DNA from: Halothiobacillaceae bacterium
Lineage (GTDB): Bacteria; Pseudomonadota; Gammaproteobacteria; Halothiobacillales; Halothiobacillaceae
Assembly (NCBI GenBank): GCA_011380105.1
Contig: DRZW01000190.1
Span: 1-8,875, forward strand
Direction of reading: 5' to 3'
DNA: 8,875 bases
In this document: positions 1 to 5,805 of the stretch, one piece after another
Numbering within the stretch: the stretch's first letter is position 1
Layout: every line of letters begins with the position of its first letter
The notes under the pieces: generated by a model
What the model was told of the DNA's origin: nothing
Database searches by the model: none
What the model saw: the letters and a program-made list of their open reading frames with translations, nothing else
Translations under genes and position numbers: made by a program

Positions 1-326
1 GGGTTAAACCGGGGCCGGCCAACCAAAGCTATGGGATTGATGTCGCCAAATTAGCAGGGCTACCTCCGCCGGTGATTCGCCGGGCGCGCCGATTGCTGGA
101 ATCATTTGAATGGCAATCTGCACAAAATCAGACCAATACCACACAACTGCCCCTGTTTGATGCCCCGGCTGAAATGCAGATCGATGAATCGCCAGCTGAA
201 CCCAACACCATACACCCGGCCATCGAGCAACTTAACGAAATTAACCCCGATGAGCTAACCCCACGAGCAGCACTCGATGCGCTTTATCAGCTAAAAGCAC
301 TGCTAGATGACCAAAACCTAACTTAA
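1..326 (+). CDS. mutS: DNA mismatch repair protein MutS, C-terminal end (partial)
   Basis: This is the last 107 residues of MutS; the 5' part lies outside the window, and the first whole codon is at position 3. The reading frame opens with VKPGPANQSYGIDVAKLAG, which is the conserved end of the MutS ABC-type ATPase domain (family pattern GPAxxSYGIxVAxLAG), followed by PxxVIRRARRLLESFE, the helix that closes the domain. A variable, acidic, proline-containing linker follows. The protein ends with DELTPRAALDALYQLKALL, the short helix-loop-helix that mediates tetramerisation in E. coli-type MutS. MutS recognises mismatches and recruits MutL. The TAA stop is at 324-326. An AT-only inverted repeat follows the stop, but it is not a convincing terminator, so read-through into the next gene is possible. 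The identification is firm. Confidence 0.95.
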   Translation, partial: VKPGPANQSYGIDVAKLAGLPPPVIRRARRLLESFEWQSAQNQTNTTQLPLFDAPAEMQIDESPAEPNTIHPAIEQLNEINPDELTPRAALDALYQLKALLDDQNLT

Positions 327-387
327 AACACAAAATAGCTTGTTTTCAGTAGCTTAATCGGTCAGACTAATTCTACCTTTATGGTTT

Positions 388-392
388 GAGGT
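388..392 (+). promoter_or_regulatory. Shine-Dalgarno-like GAGGT deciding the 404 start
   Basis: GAGGT lies 11 bases before the ATG at 404 and overlaps the upstream in-frame TTG at 386, so it could serve only the ATG. The spacing is longer than ideal, which lowers the certainty. Confidence 0.45.
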
Positions 393-403
393 TATCGATT
401 AAC

Positions 404-1039
404 ATGATTTCACCAATCGCCAGCCTACCCCCAGTCAGCCCCATTGTTCCCGGGGCTGCGCAGCCATCTGCTGCTGGCGAAAACCGCAATGCCAATAATT
501 ATTCACGCATTGAAGAAACAAGCCCGGCGGCCGATGCAACCGGCCGGGTAGCTACAGCTACCAAGCTTAATGATGAAGATGAGCGGATTTTACGGAAATT
601 AAAAGCCCGCGACCGCGAAGTGCGCGATCATGAAAACGCCCACCGTGCGGTCGGGGGTGATCTAGTGCGCGGCGGTAGTTATCAATATCAAACCGGGCCT
701 GATGGGCAACGCTATGCCATTGGCGGTGAAGTTCAAATTGACACCAGCAAAGTGCCCAACGACCCAAAAGCCACTGTTAATAAGATGGACCGGGTAATAC
801 GTGCAGCTCTCGCGCCCGCCGAACCCTCCAGTCAGGATTTAGCCGTAGCCGCTCAAGCACGGGCAATCCGCAATGAAGCGGCTGCAGAAGCACGCGCTGC
901 GAGCGAATCATCCGCTGATACTCCAGCTACCTCCGATTCACAACAGCCCGAAGGCTCCCCCCTGACCCACCAATACCAGAAAGTAGCCGGATTTAATGCC
1001 CAAACGCTAGCCGAAGGTGCCAGTCTAGCCCGAGCTTGA
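404..1039 (+). CDS. SprA-related / CJM1_0395-family putative metalloprotease
   Basis: The protein is 211 residues from the ATG at 404. A TTG in the same frame at 386 would add six residues, but the only Shine-Dalgarno-like sequence (GAGGT, 388-392) overlaps that TTG and lies 11 bases before the ATG, so I prefer 404. Residues 1-55 are a low-complexity Pro/Ala/Ser stretch without a convincing signal peptide. The conserved core begins near residue 60 and contains REVRDHENAHRAVGG, with a zinc-protease-like HExxH (HENAH, residues 76-80). It continues with YQYQTGPDGQRYAIGGEVQID and a helix of the type PxxTVxKMxxVIRAALAPAEPSSQD. This pattern is that of the SprA-related family annotated as putative metalloproteases. 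Protease activity is inferred from the motif only; the substrate and cellular role are unknown to me. The C-terminal 45 residues are low-complexity. It follows mutS by 77 bases in the same direction. Confidence 0.8.
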   Translation: MISPIASLPPVSPIVPGAAQPSAAGENRNANNYSRIEETSPAADATGRVATATKLNDEDERILRKLKARDREVRDHENAHRAVGGDLVRGGSYQYQTGPDGQRYAIGGEVQIDTSKVPNDPKATVNKMDRVIRAALAPAEPSSQDLAVAAQARAIRNEAAAEARAASESSADTPATSDSQQPEGSPLTHQYQKVAGFNAQTLAEGASLARA

Positions 1040-1073
1040 TCCACCCATGAATTCTGACTCGGCGGGGATAAGA

Positions 1074-1132
1074 GCGTTGCCATAATCTTCAATTCAGGAC
1101 AAATTGCAGTCACTCACCACCGCTGGCAACGC
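1074..1132. repeat. Nested inverted repeat between convergent genes
   Basis: GCGTTGCCA at 1074-1082 is matched exactly by TGGCAACGC at 1124-1132. Inside the 41-base loop is a second inverted repeat, CAATT at 1090-1094 and AATTG at 1102-1106, with a 7-base loop. The structure lies between the stop of the metalloprotease gene (1039) and the stop of the convergent CDF gene (1227). Neither strand has a long T-run after the outer stem, so it is not a standard intrinsic terminator, although a 3' end structure for one or both transcripts is possible. Confidence 0.4.
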
Positions 1133-1226
1133 CATGGTACAACCGTCCGGCATAGAAGCATGCACACCAAAACACTGTCGAACAATAAGCCAGCCAACCG
1201 AAGCAAGTAACCTCTACGGTAATTGA

Positions 1227-2378
1227 TCAATGCCAATACACCCTGATTGCGGAAATAACCGAAACCTGAGCGGTTTCTTTTTGCAGCTTGTCTGCCGCTT
1301 TACGCGCTGCAGAGATATCATCATCGAATAACGATAATGGCAAACTAATATCCAACTCAACTCGCTCGTTGATGTAATGAATATTAATAATATGCAAATG
1401 CTCAACTAACCGCTGATCTGACCAAACCAAGCTGAGGATTTTGAATAAAGACCAACGACTAGGCAAGCTCAGGCAAGGCCCGTCCTCACAGTGTTCATCA
1501 TCTTCGGTATCCACGTGGATGGTGACATCCTCAACCTCGGGTACAAATTCGAGTAAAGCGGCGCGAACTCGCTCGGCAATATGGTCACCCTCGGTGACGC
1601 TAATCCGTGGTGAGACCTCAATATGCACATCCACCAACGCAGCCCCACCCATTTGCCGGCTGCGTAATTGATGAAAACCTTCCACACCATCAACCGCGAT
1701 AATCGTATCGCCAATCTGACGCATTTTATCTTCATCCAGAGCGGCATCGAGTAACTCCTGCACCCCACCCCAGGTCATTTTACCGCCAATCAAGGCCAGC
1801 ATCCCGGAAATAACAATTGCAGCGAGTGCATCAAGATAAGCCAAATCAAACAGTACAGCCCCAGCCACACCAACAAGTACCACGATAGAGGACAGGGCAT
1901 CCGAGCGATGATGCCAAGCACTCGCTTGCAACATCCGTGAACGGGTCTGCCGTGCAACTTTAATGGTGTAGTGGTACAAACCCTCTTTGGCAGCAATCGC
2001 CAAAAAAGCAATGGCCAGTGCCCAACCAGATGGGGCAACCAGTGTTTCCGGGTTTAATAGCCGGTCGGCCGCATTCAAGCTAATGCCCACGGCCACCCCA
2101 AGCAATACCAAGCCGATAATAATCGAGACCAAGGTCTCAAAACGCCGATGTCCGTAGGGGTGATCACGATCCGGCAATGCATTGCTGTGACGAGCCGTTA
2201 AATAAACCAGACCATCGCCGGCTAAATCCGATAAGGTATGCAAACCATCAGCGATCAATGCTTGGGACTGACTTAAAACCCCACCCGCTATCTGCATGAT
2301 GGACAACCACAAATTAGTCAACAGGCTTGCAAGCGTAGCCCGCCTCATCTGTGCCTGTCTGGTCAATGGCTTACTCAT
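1227..2378 (-). CDS. Cation diffusion facilitator (CDF) transporter with extended C-terminus
   Basis: The 383-residue membrane protein has the CDF plan of six hydrophobic segments followed by a cytoplasmic domain. The transport-site pairs are visible: H47xxxD51 in ADGLHTLSD (TM2) and H156xxxD160 in WHHRSD (TM5). The family signature DHPYGHRRFE (72-81) follows TM2. Family members export divalent metals such as Zn2+, Fe2+ or Mn2+ by proton exchange; HxxxD rather than DxxxD in TM2 favours zinc, but this is inference. The dimerisation domain (about 210-292) contains FHQLRSRQMGG and DVHIEV, and ends in an acidic stretch with HVDTEDDEHC and C297/C302. Ordinary FieF-like proteins end near residue 300; this one continues for about 80 residues with a second beta-alpha-beta-like unit. 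The ATG start at 2378 has only a weak ribosome-binding site. No clear terminator follows the TGA stop. Confidence 0.92.
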   Translation of the reverse strand: MSKPLTRQAQMRRATLASLLTNLWLSIMQIAGGVLSQSQALIADGLHTLSDLAGDGLVYLTARHSNALPDRDHPYGHRRFETLVSIIIGLVLLGVAVGISLNAADRLLNPETLVAPSGWALAIAFLAIAAKEGLYHYTIKVARQTRSRMLQASAWHHRSDALSSIVVLVGVAGAVLFDLAYLDALAAIVISGMLALIGGKMTWGGVQELLDAALDEDKMRQIGDTIIAVDGVEGFHQLRSRQMGGAALVDVHIEVSPRISVTEGDHIAERVRAALLEFVPEVEDVTIHVDTEDDEHCEDGPCLSLPSRWSLFKILSLVWSDQRLVEHLHIINIHYINERVELDISLPLSLFDDDISAARKAADKLQKETAQVSVISAIRVYWH

Positions 2379-2429
2379 CGTGGTTTATCCGCAGCAAGAT
2401 AGTAGATGCCTAGAATGATAATGCTGAAT

Positions 2430-2452
2430 AATAGCACCTCAGCGGTACTATT
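2430..2452. promoter_or_regulatory. 23-bp imperfect palindrome upstream of the CDF gene
   Basis: AATAG-c-ACC (2430-2438) and GGT-a-CTATT (2444-2452) pair at eight of nine positions around a 5-base centre. The palindrome ends 52 bases before the CDF ATG, where a promoter or leader is expected. It could be an operator for a metal-responsive repressor or an RNA hairpin. It matches no metal-regulator consensus that I recognise. Confidence 0.35.
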
Positions 2453-2600
2453 TATATCGAACTACGCAACTGCCCCGGCGGATTCTAGTCTCTGAATATT
2501 AAGATTAAGGTGGTTTGCGAGATAAATTGGACTCAAGTCGGCCGCTATCATCATCGTTGGGCGGGATTCAATGACAACCTCGGGTTAATGCGCTTAACGG
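2453..2600. other. Gene-free stretch, nothing recognised
   Basis: This is the upstream part of the 594-base gap between the CDF gene and tRNA-Met. All frames are interrupted by stops. A plus-strand frame near 2531-2600 reads RYHHRWAGFND, which may continue the response-regulator fossil that follows, but I cannot match it to a family. No promoter or repeat stands out. Confidence 0.4.
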
Positions 2601-2830
2601 CTTGAACCTAGTGATCTGCCGGATACCCAGCTTGCGTACAACACCTTGTTCAAGGAAAGCAAAATATCCTAGAAAAGATGGTGTGTGAGCGCACCGAAAA
2701 ATTGCAAACCACCCGCCTTCAAATAGTGCAAGTTTTAAACCGGCGCTCAATCGAATACCGGGACGATGAGGCTTGTCATGACATACTGCTTTTAAGCCGC
2801 ATTATCGCCCTTTGGCACGTGCGACTTATT
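2601..2830 (+). pseudogene. Remnant of an HD-domain (HD-GYP-type) response regulator
   Basis: Two plus-strand frames together give a recognisable piece of the linker and N-terminal HD region of a two-component response regulator with an HD phosphodiesterase output. Frame one (2601-2669) reads LAYNTLFKESK before a TAG at 2670. Frame two, open from 2660, reads ILEKMVCERTEKLQ, then TTRLQIVQVLNR and IEYRDDEACHD. The family pattern is LExxVxERTxELxxTxLEIxxxLGRAAEYRDNETGxHxxRM. The frames differ by one base at the A-run 2661-2664; restoring one A gives a continuous ESKNILEKMV. The receiver domain, the catalytic HD pair and the GYP motif are all missing, and the similarity fades after about 2820. 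There is no start or ribosome-binding site. I infer a decayed gene fragment. The family assignment comes from memory of the motif, so confidence is moderate. Confidence 0.5.
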
Positions 2831-2894
2831 TTCCGCCTATTGCCGTCAGTAAATTCCGTCTAGCAAGGTTTTATCGGGAGCACCAAAAGACAGC

Positions 2895-2926
2895 AAAAAA
2901 CCCGCAAAGCATACTGCAATGCGGGC
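2895..2926 (-). terminator. Rho-independent terminator after tRNA-Met
   Basis: Read on the minus strand, CCCGCA pairs with TGCGGG (2901-2906 with 2920-2925). Inside it is a second 3-bp stem, GCA with TGC, around a 3-base loop, separated by A-A mismatches. Six T's follow (2900-2895). It ends the tRNA-Met transcript and any read-through from ychF. Confidence 0.85.
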
Positions 2927-2972
2927 TTGAAGTAATTTTAAGGATGTCGACGAACGTCCAAAAAACTGATTC

Positions 2973-3049
2973 TGGTGGCTATGGGTGGACTCGAACCACC
3001 GACTCCAGCATTATGAGTGCTGTGCTCTAACCAGCTGAGCTACATAGCC
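2973..3049 (-). tRNA. tRNA-Met (CAT), elongator type
   Basis: The 77-base gene folds into a full cloverleaf. The acceptor GGCTATG (3049-3043) pairs with CATAGCC (2983-2977), followed by discriminator A and an encoded CCA (2975-2973). The D arm is GCTC/GAGC. The anticodon stem is CAGCA/TGCTG around CTCATAA, placing anticodon CAT at 3015-3013. The T arm is GGTGG/CCACC with TTCGAGT. The G-C first pair and GGCTA start resemble E. coli elongator metT. It is not the initiator, because it lacks the unpaired first base and the three G-C pairs of the initiator anticodon stem. CAT-anticodon tRNA-Ile (lysidine-modified) is the alternative, less likely from the acceptor stem. It has its own promoter 60 bases downstream of ychF. 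Confidence 0.95.
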
Positions 3050-3065
3050 TTAATTAAGTGCGCGT

Positions 3066-3094
3066 ATAATACTTGCCCCTTGCTGGGGCGTCAA
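3066..3094 (-). promoter_or_regulatory. Sigma70-type promoter of tRNA-Met
   Basis: On the minus strand, TTGACG (3094-3089), a 17-base spacer and TATTAT (3071-3066) lie just before the tRNA; transcription should start near 3059, about 10 bases ahead of the mature 5' end. The bases after the -10 read ACGCGC, a GC-rich discriminator typical of stable-RNA promoters under stringent (ppGpp) control. The control itself is inferred. Confidence 0.75.
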
Positions 3095-3112
3095 GCGCCG
3101 GACGCTTTTTTT
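3088..3112 (+). terminator. Plus-strand terminator-like hairpin overlapping the tRNA promoter
   Basis: GCGTC (3088-3092) pairs with GACGC (3101-3105), and seven T's follow at 3106-3112, so as a terminator it would act on plus-strand transcription. No plus-strand gene ends here. Read on the minus strand the hairpin follows the ychF stop directly but has no U-tract after it. The tRNA promoter -35 lies within it. Its role is uncertain. Confidence 0.4.
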
Positions 3113-4202
3113 ATACGTTAAAGCGGAAGTGGACGACGTCACCTTCCTGCATAATGTAATCTTTACCTTCAAGACGCCATTTACCGGCTTCTTTGGCGCC
3201 TTGTTCGCCGCCGCTGGCAACGAAATCATCGTAGGCCACGACTTCGGCACGGATAAAGCCTTTTTCAAAGTCGGTATGGATCACCCCAGCGGCTTGAGGC
3301 GCGGTCATGCCCTTGCGAATGGTCCAAGCACGGACTTCTTTTTCGCCAGCGGTGAAGTAGGTTTGCAAGCCAAGCAATTCGTAACCGGCGCGGATTACGC
3401 GGTCTAAGCCGGGTTCTTCTAAGCCCATTTCTTCTAAAAACAGTCGCTTGTCTTCTCCTTCAAGGTCGATTAGCTCGGCTTCCATGGTGGCGCAAACCGG
3501 TACCACGCTCGCGCCCTCTTGAGCGGCAATTTCGCGCACTTTATCCAGCAATGGGTTATTCTCAAACCCACTTTCATCAACATTGGCGATGAACATAAGG
3601 GGTTTGTTGGTTAGCAGGTGGAAATCTGCAGCCAGTGCCTGTTCATCGTCCGAAAGCCCCATCGAGCGGACGGACTGGCCATTATCTAGGACTTCGATGA
3701 TGCGGTTGGCCAGTTCCAGTTTGGCGATGGCTTCTTTTTTACCGGATTTGGCTTGTTTGCCAAGTCGGTCGGCTGCTTTCTGCACGGTTGCCAAATCGGC
3801 TAGTGCCAGTTCGGTGTTGATGACTTCAATATCCGATTCTGGATCAACCTTGCCTGCCACATGGATCACATCATCGTTTTCAAAGCAGCGCACGACCTGA
3901 GCAATAGCGTCGGTTTCGCGGATATTAGCGAGAAACTGGTTACCTAGCCCTTCGCCTTTGGATGCACCAGCAACCAGCCCGGCAATGTCCACAAATTCCA
4001 TGGATGTTGGTATTTTGCGCTCGGGTTTGACGATTTCGGCCAATACATCAAGTCGGGGGTCGGGCATGGCAACCACACCAACATTGGGTTCAATGGTGCA
4101 GAATGGGTAGTTCTGAGCCTGAATTCCGGCTTTGGTCAGTGCATTGAATAAAGTTGACTTGCCAACATTAGGCAAGCCGACAATGCCGCAGTTAAAACCC
4201 AT
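3111..4202 (-). CDS. ychF: Redox-regulated ATPase YchF (Obg-like, OLA1 family)
   Basis: The 363-residue protein has the same length as E. coli YchF. The G1/P-loop GLPNVGKS is at 9-16 and G3 DIAGL at 72-76. The G4 position carries NVDE (207-210) instead of the GTPase NKxD, which explains the family's preference for ATP. A long coiled-coil insertion lies around 130-175, and a TGS domain fills about 280-363, including [14 protein letters not shown] and ending [10 protein letters not shown]. YchF binds ribosomes and is linked to oxidative-stress and translation control; it is cytoplasmic. The frame is open to 4244, but the ATG at 4202 fits the family start [11 protein letters not shown] and has AGGAG seven bases upstream (4214-4210). 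It follows pth by 59 bases, the common pth-ychF arrangement. The TAA stop overlaps an A-run at the edge of the tRNA-Met promoter. Confidence 0.97.
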   Translation of the reverse strand: MGFNCGIVGLPNVGKSTLFNALTKAGIQAQNYPFCTIEPNVGVVAMPDPRLDVLAEIVKPERKIPTSMEFVDIAGLVAGASKGEGLGNQFLANIRETDAIAQVVRCFENDDVIHVAGKVDPESDIEVINTELALADLATVQKAADRLGKQAKSGKKEAIAKLELANRIIEVLDNGQSVRSMGLSDDEQALAADFHLLTNKPLMFIANVDESGFENNPLLDKVREIAAQEGASVVPVCATMEAELIDLEGEDKRLFLEEMGLEEPGLDRVIRAGYELLGLQTYFTAGEKEVRAWTIRKGMTAPQAAGVIHTDFEKGFIRAEVVAYDDFVASGGEQGAKEAGKWRLEGKDYIMQEGDVVHFRFNV

Positions 4203-4229
4203 AAGTATTCTCCTGGTTCTTAAAACAAC

Positions 4230-4242
4230 GGTGCATAGCACC
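4230..4242 (-). other. Small hairpin between pth and ychF
   Basis: GGTGC and GCACC form a perfect 5-bp stem around a 3-base loop. On the minus strand GTTGTTTT follows; on the plus strand ATTTTTAA follows. It is too short for a strong terminator, but it could attenuate transcription or cut the message between pth and ychF. Confidence 0.35.
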
Positions 4243-4261
4243 ATTTTTAATAGAAATAGTT

Positions 4262-4843
4262 TTACGATGGACGAAAGCCGTTAATCGCCTCGACGGTGCG
4301 CGCTTGTTCCGGGTTTAGCAGTGCTTTTTTGTGTTGACGAATTTCGTCGATGCATTGTTTAATCGCGTCACGCTCGGATTGTGGCGGGCGGGTTAAGACA
4401 AAGCCGGTGACCAGTTCTCGGCTGCCCGGATGGCCGATGCCAATGCGCAACCGCCAGAAATCAGCGCTGCCTAAGGCAGCTTGGATGTCTTTTAGGCCAT
4501 TATGCCCACCGTGACTGCCACCTTGTTTGATCCGCATGCGACCCGGGGGTAAATCGAGTTCATCATGAAGCACCAGTATTTCCTGCGGCTGAATCTTAAA
4601 AAATCGCGCAAGCGGGCCTACAGATTGCCCCGAGCGATTCATAAAGGTTAACGGTTTGATCAAGAAAAGGTCTCGCCCGTCCACCATTATCCGAGCAAGT
4701 TCACCGTTAAACTTCCTAGCGGCTTCTAGGTGGGTGGCATACGCTTGGGTTAGCTCTTCAAGCGCCCAAAAACCCGCGTTATGGCGGGTATGATGGTATT
4801 TAAAGCCGGGATTACCTAAGCCGACTATTAATTTAATACTCAT
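4262..4843 (-). CDS. pth: Peptidyl-tRNA hydrolase
   Basis: The 193-residue protein is one residue shorter than E. coli Pth (194). It cleaves the ester bond of peptidyl-tRNAs released by stalled ribosomes and so recycles tRNA; it is a cytoplasmic monomer. The active-site residues are all present: N11 and H21 in GLGNPGxxYxxTRHNAG, N69 in TFMNRSG, D94 in [11 protein letters not shown], and H114 with N115 in [11 protein letters not shown]. The second family signature is therefore intact. The ATG start at 4843 fits the family N-terminus [10 protein letters not shown]; the ribosome-binding site is weak (GAG close to the start). A strong terminator lies between rplY and this gene, so pth probably has its own promoter, uses read-through, or both. 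I see no clear promoter hexamers in the short gap. Confidence 0.97.
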   Translation of the reverse strand: MSIKLIVGLGNPGFKYHHTRHNAGFWALEELTQAYATHLEAARKFNGELARIMVDGRDLFLIKPLTFMNRSGQSVGPLARFFKIQPQEILVLHDELDLPPGRMRIKQGGSHGGHNGLKDIQAALGSADFWRLRIGIGHPGSRELVTGFVLTRPPQSERDAIKQCIDEIRQHKKALLNPEQARTVEAINGFRPS

Positions 4844-4879
4844 TTACTCAAGCCATATTCAGTTTTACAACTCTAGCAA

Positions 4880-4911
4880 CAAAAAAGCCCCCTGTGATTC
4901 ACAGCGGGGCT
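4880..4911 (-). terminator. Rho-independent terminator of rplY
   Basis: On the minus strand AGCCCC-G-CTGTG pairs with CACAGGGGGCT around an AAT loop (11 bp plus one bulged G), followed by six T's (4886-4881). It lies 44 bases after the rplY stop and 37 bases before the pth start, so most rplY transcripts should end here. Confidence 0.9.
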
Positions 4912-4954
4912 GATAGCTGCAGCGGAAGCGTGCTTGCAGAAGAGTTATAACAGA

Positions 4955-5620
4955 TTAATCCTTAGCTTCACCAGCTTCTTCTGTGTTTTCTCCATCATCT
5001 GCATCGCTTGCTTCTTCGGCATCTTCAATTGACTCCTTCTGCGGCGGGAGTATCGCCACGACCGCGGAATCATAGTCATCACCATGTGCCAAGGCTGGAA
5101 TGCTCACACCCTTCGGCAGCTTGATTTCGCTCATGTGCACGGATTCGTTGATATCAAGGTCAATCAGATCAACCTCGATGTACTCAGGCAGATCGGAGGC
5201 TGCACATTCAATTTCCAGCTCATTGTAAATCACGTTAATAATGCCACCACTCTTGACACCTTTACAGGCCGTGCGGTTTTCAAAGTGCAACGGCACGTTC
5301 ATCCGCAGTTTTTCATGCGCTGAAACGCGCTGGAAATCAGCGTGCATAACCACAGTGGTTTTAAAAGGATGGCGGTGGAGATCACGCAGAATGACGGTCT
5401 CTTTTTTACCATCAACTACTAAGTCAAGCACGTGCGAGAAAAACGCTTCGTGATCAAGGTGCTTGAGCAACTCATTGTGGTTGATGGTCAGCGGTTGCGG
5501 GGCTTTTTTACCACCGTAAACGATCGCAGGAATGTATCCTTGGCGACGCAGGCGGCGGCTCGCACCTTTCCCCAAATCGTCGCGCGCAGATGCTTCGATC
5601 GTAAATGTTTGATTTGACAT
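4955..5620 (-). CDS. rplY: 50S ribosomal protein L25 (bL25), long Ctc/TL5 form
   Basis: The 221-residue protein is the two-domain form of L25, unlike the 94-residue E. coli RplY. The N-terminal 5S-rRNA-binding domain (about 1-95) shows TIEASxRxDLGKGASRRLRR, GxIPAIVYGG and ILRDLHRHPFK. The C-terminal TL5 domain (about 96-190) shows VPLHFEN, GVKSGGIINVIYNELEIEC and DLPEYIEVDLxxLDINES. The last 25 residues are a strongly acidic tail. L25 binds loop E of 5S rRNA in the central protuberance. The frame is open further upstream through a TTG at 5635, but the ATG at 5620 has GGAG nine bases upstream (5633-5630) and fits the family start. A long structured leader precedes it, and a strong terminator separates it from pth. 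The rplY-pth-ychF order is common in proteobacteria. Confidence 0.96.
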   Translation of the reverse strand: MSNQTFTIEASARDDLGKGASRRLRRQGYIPAIVYGGKKAPQPLTINHNELLKHLDHEAFFSHVLDLVVDGKKETVILRDLHRHPFKTTVVMHADFQRVSAHEKLRMNVPLHFENRTACKGVKSGGIINVIYNELEIECAASDLPEYIEVDLIDLDINESVHMSEIKLPKGVSIPALAHGDDYDSAVVAILPPQKESIEDAEEASDADDGENTEEAGEAKD

Positions 5621-5646
5621 GTAACTTTTCTCCAAGAAAAATTCAA

Positions 5647-5660
5647 CCGTTTTGCAACGG
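5647..5660 (-). other. Leader hairpin 3 of rplY (GCAA tetraloop)
   Basis: On the minus strand CCGTT and AACGG form a perfect 5-bp stem closed by the loop GCAA, a GNRA tetraloop. It ends 13 bases before the rplY Shine-Dalgarno site. Confidence 0.5.
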
Positions 5661-5670
5661 CACTAAGTGA

Positions 5671-5703
5671 ATCCAGATTATCCGCGACCAGAGTAATCAG
5701 GAT
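5671..5703 (-). other. Leader hairpin 2 of rplY (long stem with U-U mismatch)
   Basis: On the minus strand ATCC-t-GATTA (5703-5694) pairs with TAATC-t-GGAT (5680-5671): nine base pairs interrupted by one T-T mismatch, around a 13-base loop. Such a pairing is unlikely by chance in so short a region. It lies in the predicted 5' leader of rplY. Confidence 0.55.
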
Positions 5704-5713
5704 GTTATCTTGA

Positions 5714-5731
5714 CTTATTAAAGATAATAAG
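5714..5731 (-). other. Leader hairpin 1 of rplY (AT-rich)
   Basis: On the minus strand CTTATTA and TAATAAG form a perfect 7-bp stem with a 4-base loop. It is the first complete hairpin downstream of the predicted rplY transcription start. Confidence 0.5.
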
Positions 5732-5767
5732 CGACCCGCCCCGGCAACATAGCCAGAGGGCGGGCGC
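5731..5767 (-). other. GC-rich hairpin between clpA and rplY
   Basis: CCCGCCC (5735-5741) pairs with GGGCGGG (5758-5764). An inner GGC/GCC stem has a 6-base loop, and GCG/CGC extends the base across a bulge. No T-run follows on the minus strand. It may be the 3' end structure of the clpA message. The predicted rplY start falls inside its first arm on the minus strand, so it is probably not whole in the rplY leader. Confidence 0.5.
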
Positions 5768-5797
5768 ATTATAACGATGTTTATGGAAAAAATCGAA
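5768..5797 (-). promoter_or_regulatory. Probable rplY promoter
   Basis: A perfect TATAAT lies at 5773-5768 on the minus strand, followed directly by the GC-rich discriminator GCGCCCGCCC, as in growth-rate-controlled ribosomal promoters. The -35 region is poor (TTCGAT at 18 bases is the best I can find). The expected start is near 5761, giving a leader of about 140 bases. Confidence 0.45.
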
Positions 5798-5805
5798 CCG
5801 TTGGG

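Noticed and set aside
325..348. AAAACA / TGTTTT inverted repeat just after the mutS stop, as a terminator
   Set aside because: The stem is 6 bp with five A-T pairs and a 10-base loop; too weak to call a terminator.
2416..2422. Fur-box half-site TGATAAT before the CDF gene
   Set aside because: Only one half-site; the other half does not match, so it is not called as a feature.
2568..2750. 60-codon open frame on the minus strand in the gene-poor gap
   Set aside because: No recognisable domain or ribosome-binding site; the opposite strand carries the response-regulator remnant.
2812..3030. 72-codon plus-strand frame running into tRNA-Met
   Set aside because: It crosses the terminator and most of the tRNA gene antisense; no family similarity.
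2973..3049. tRNA-Met as an attachment site for an integrated element
   Set aside because: I found no repeat of the tRNA 3' end nearby and no integrase or phage-like genes.
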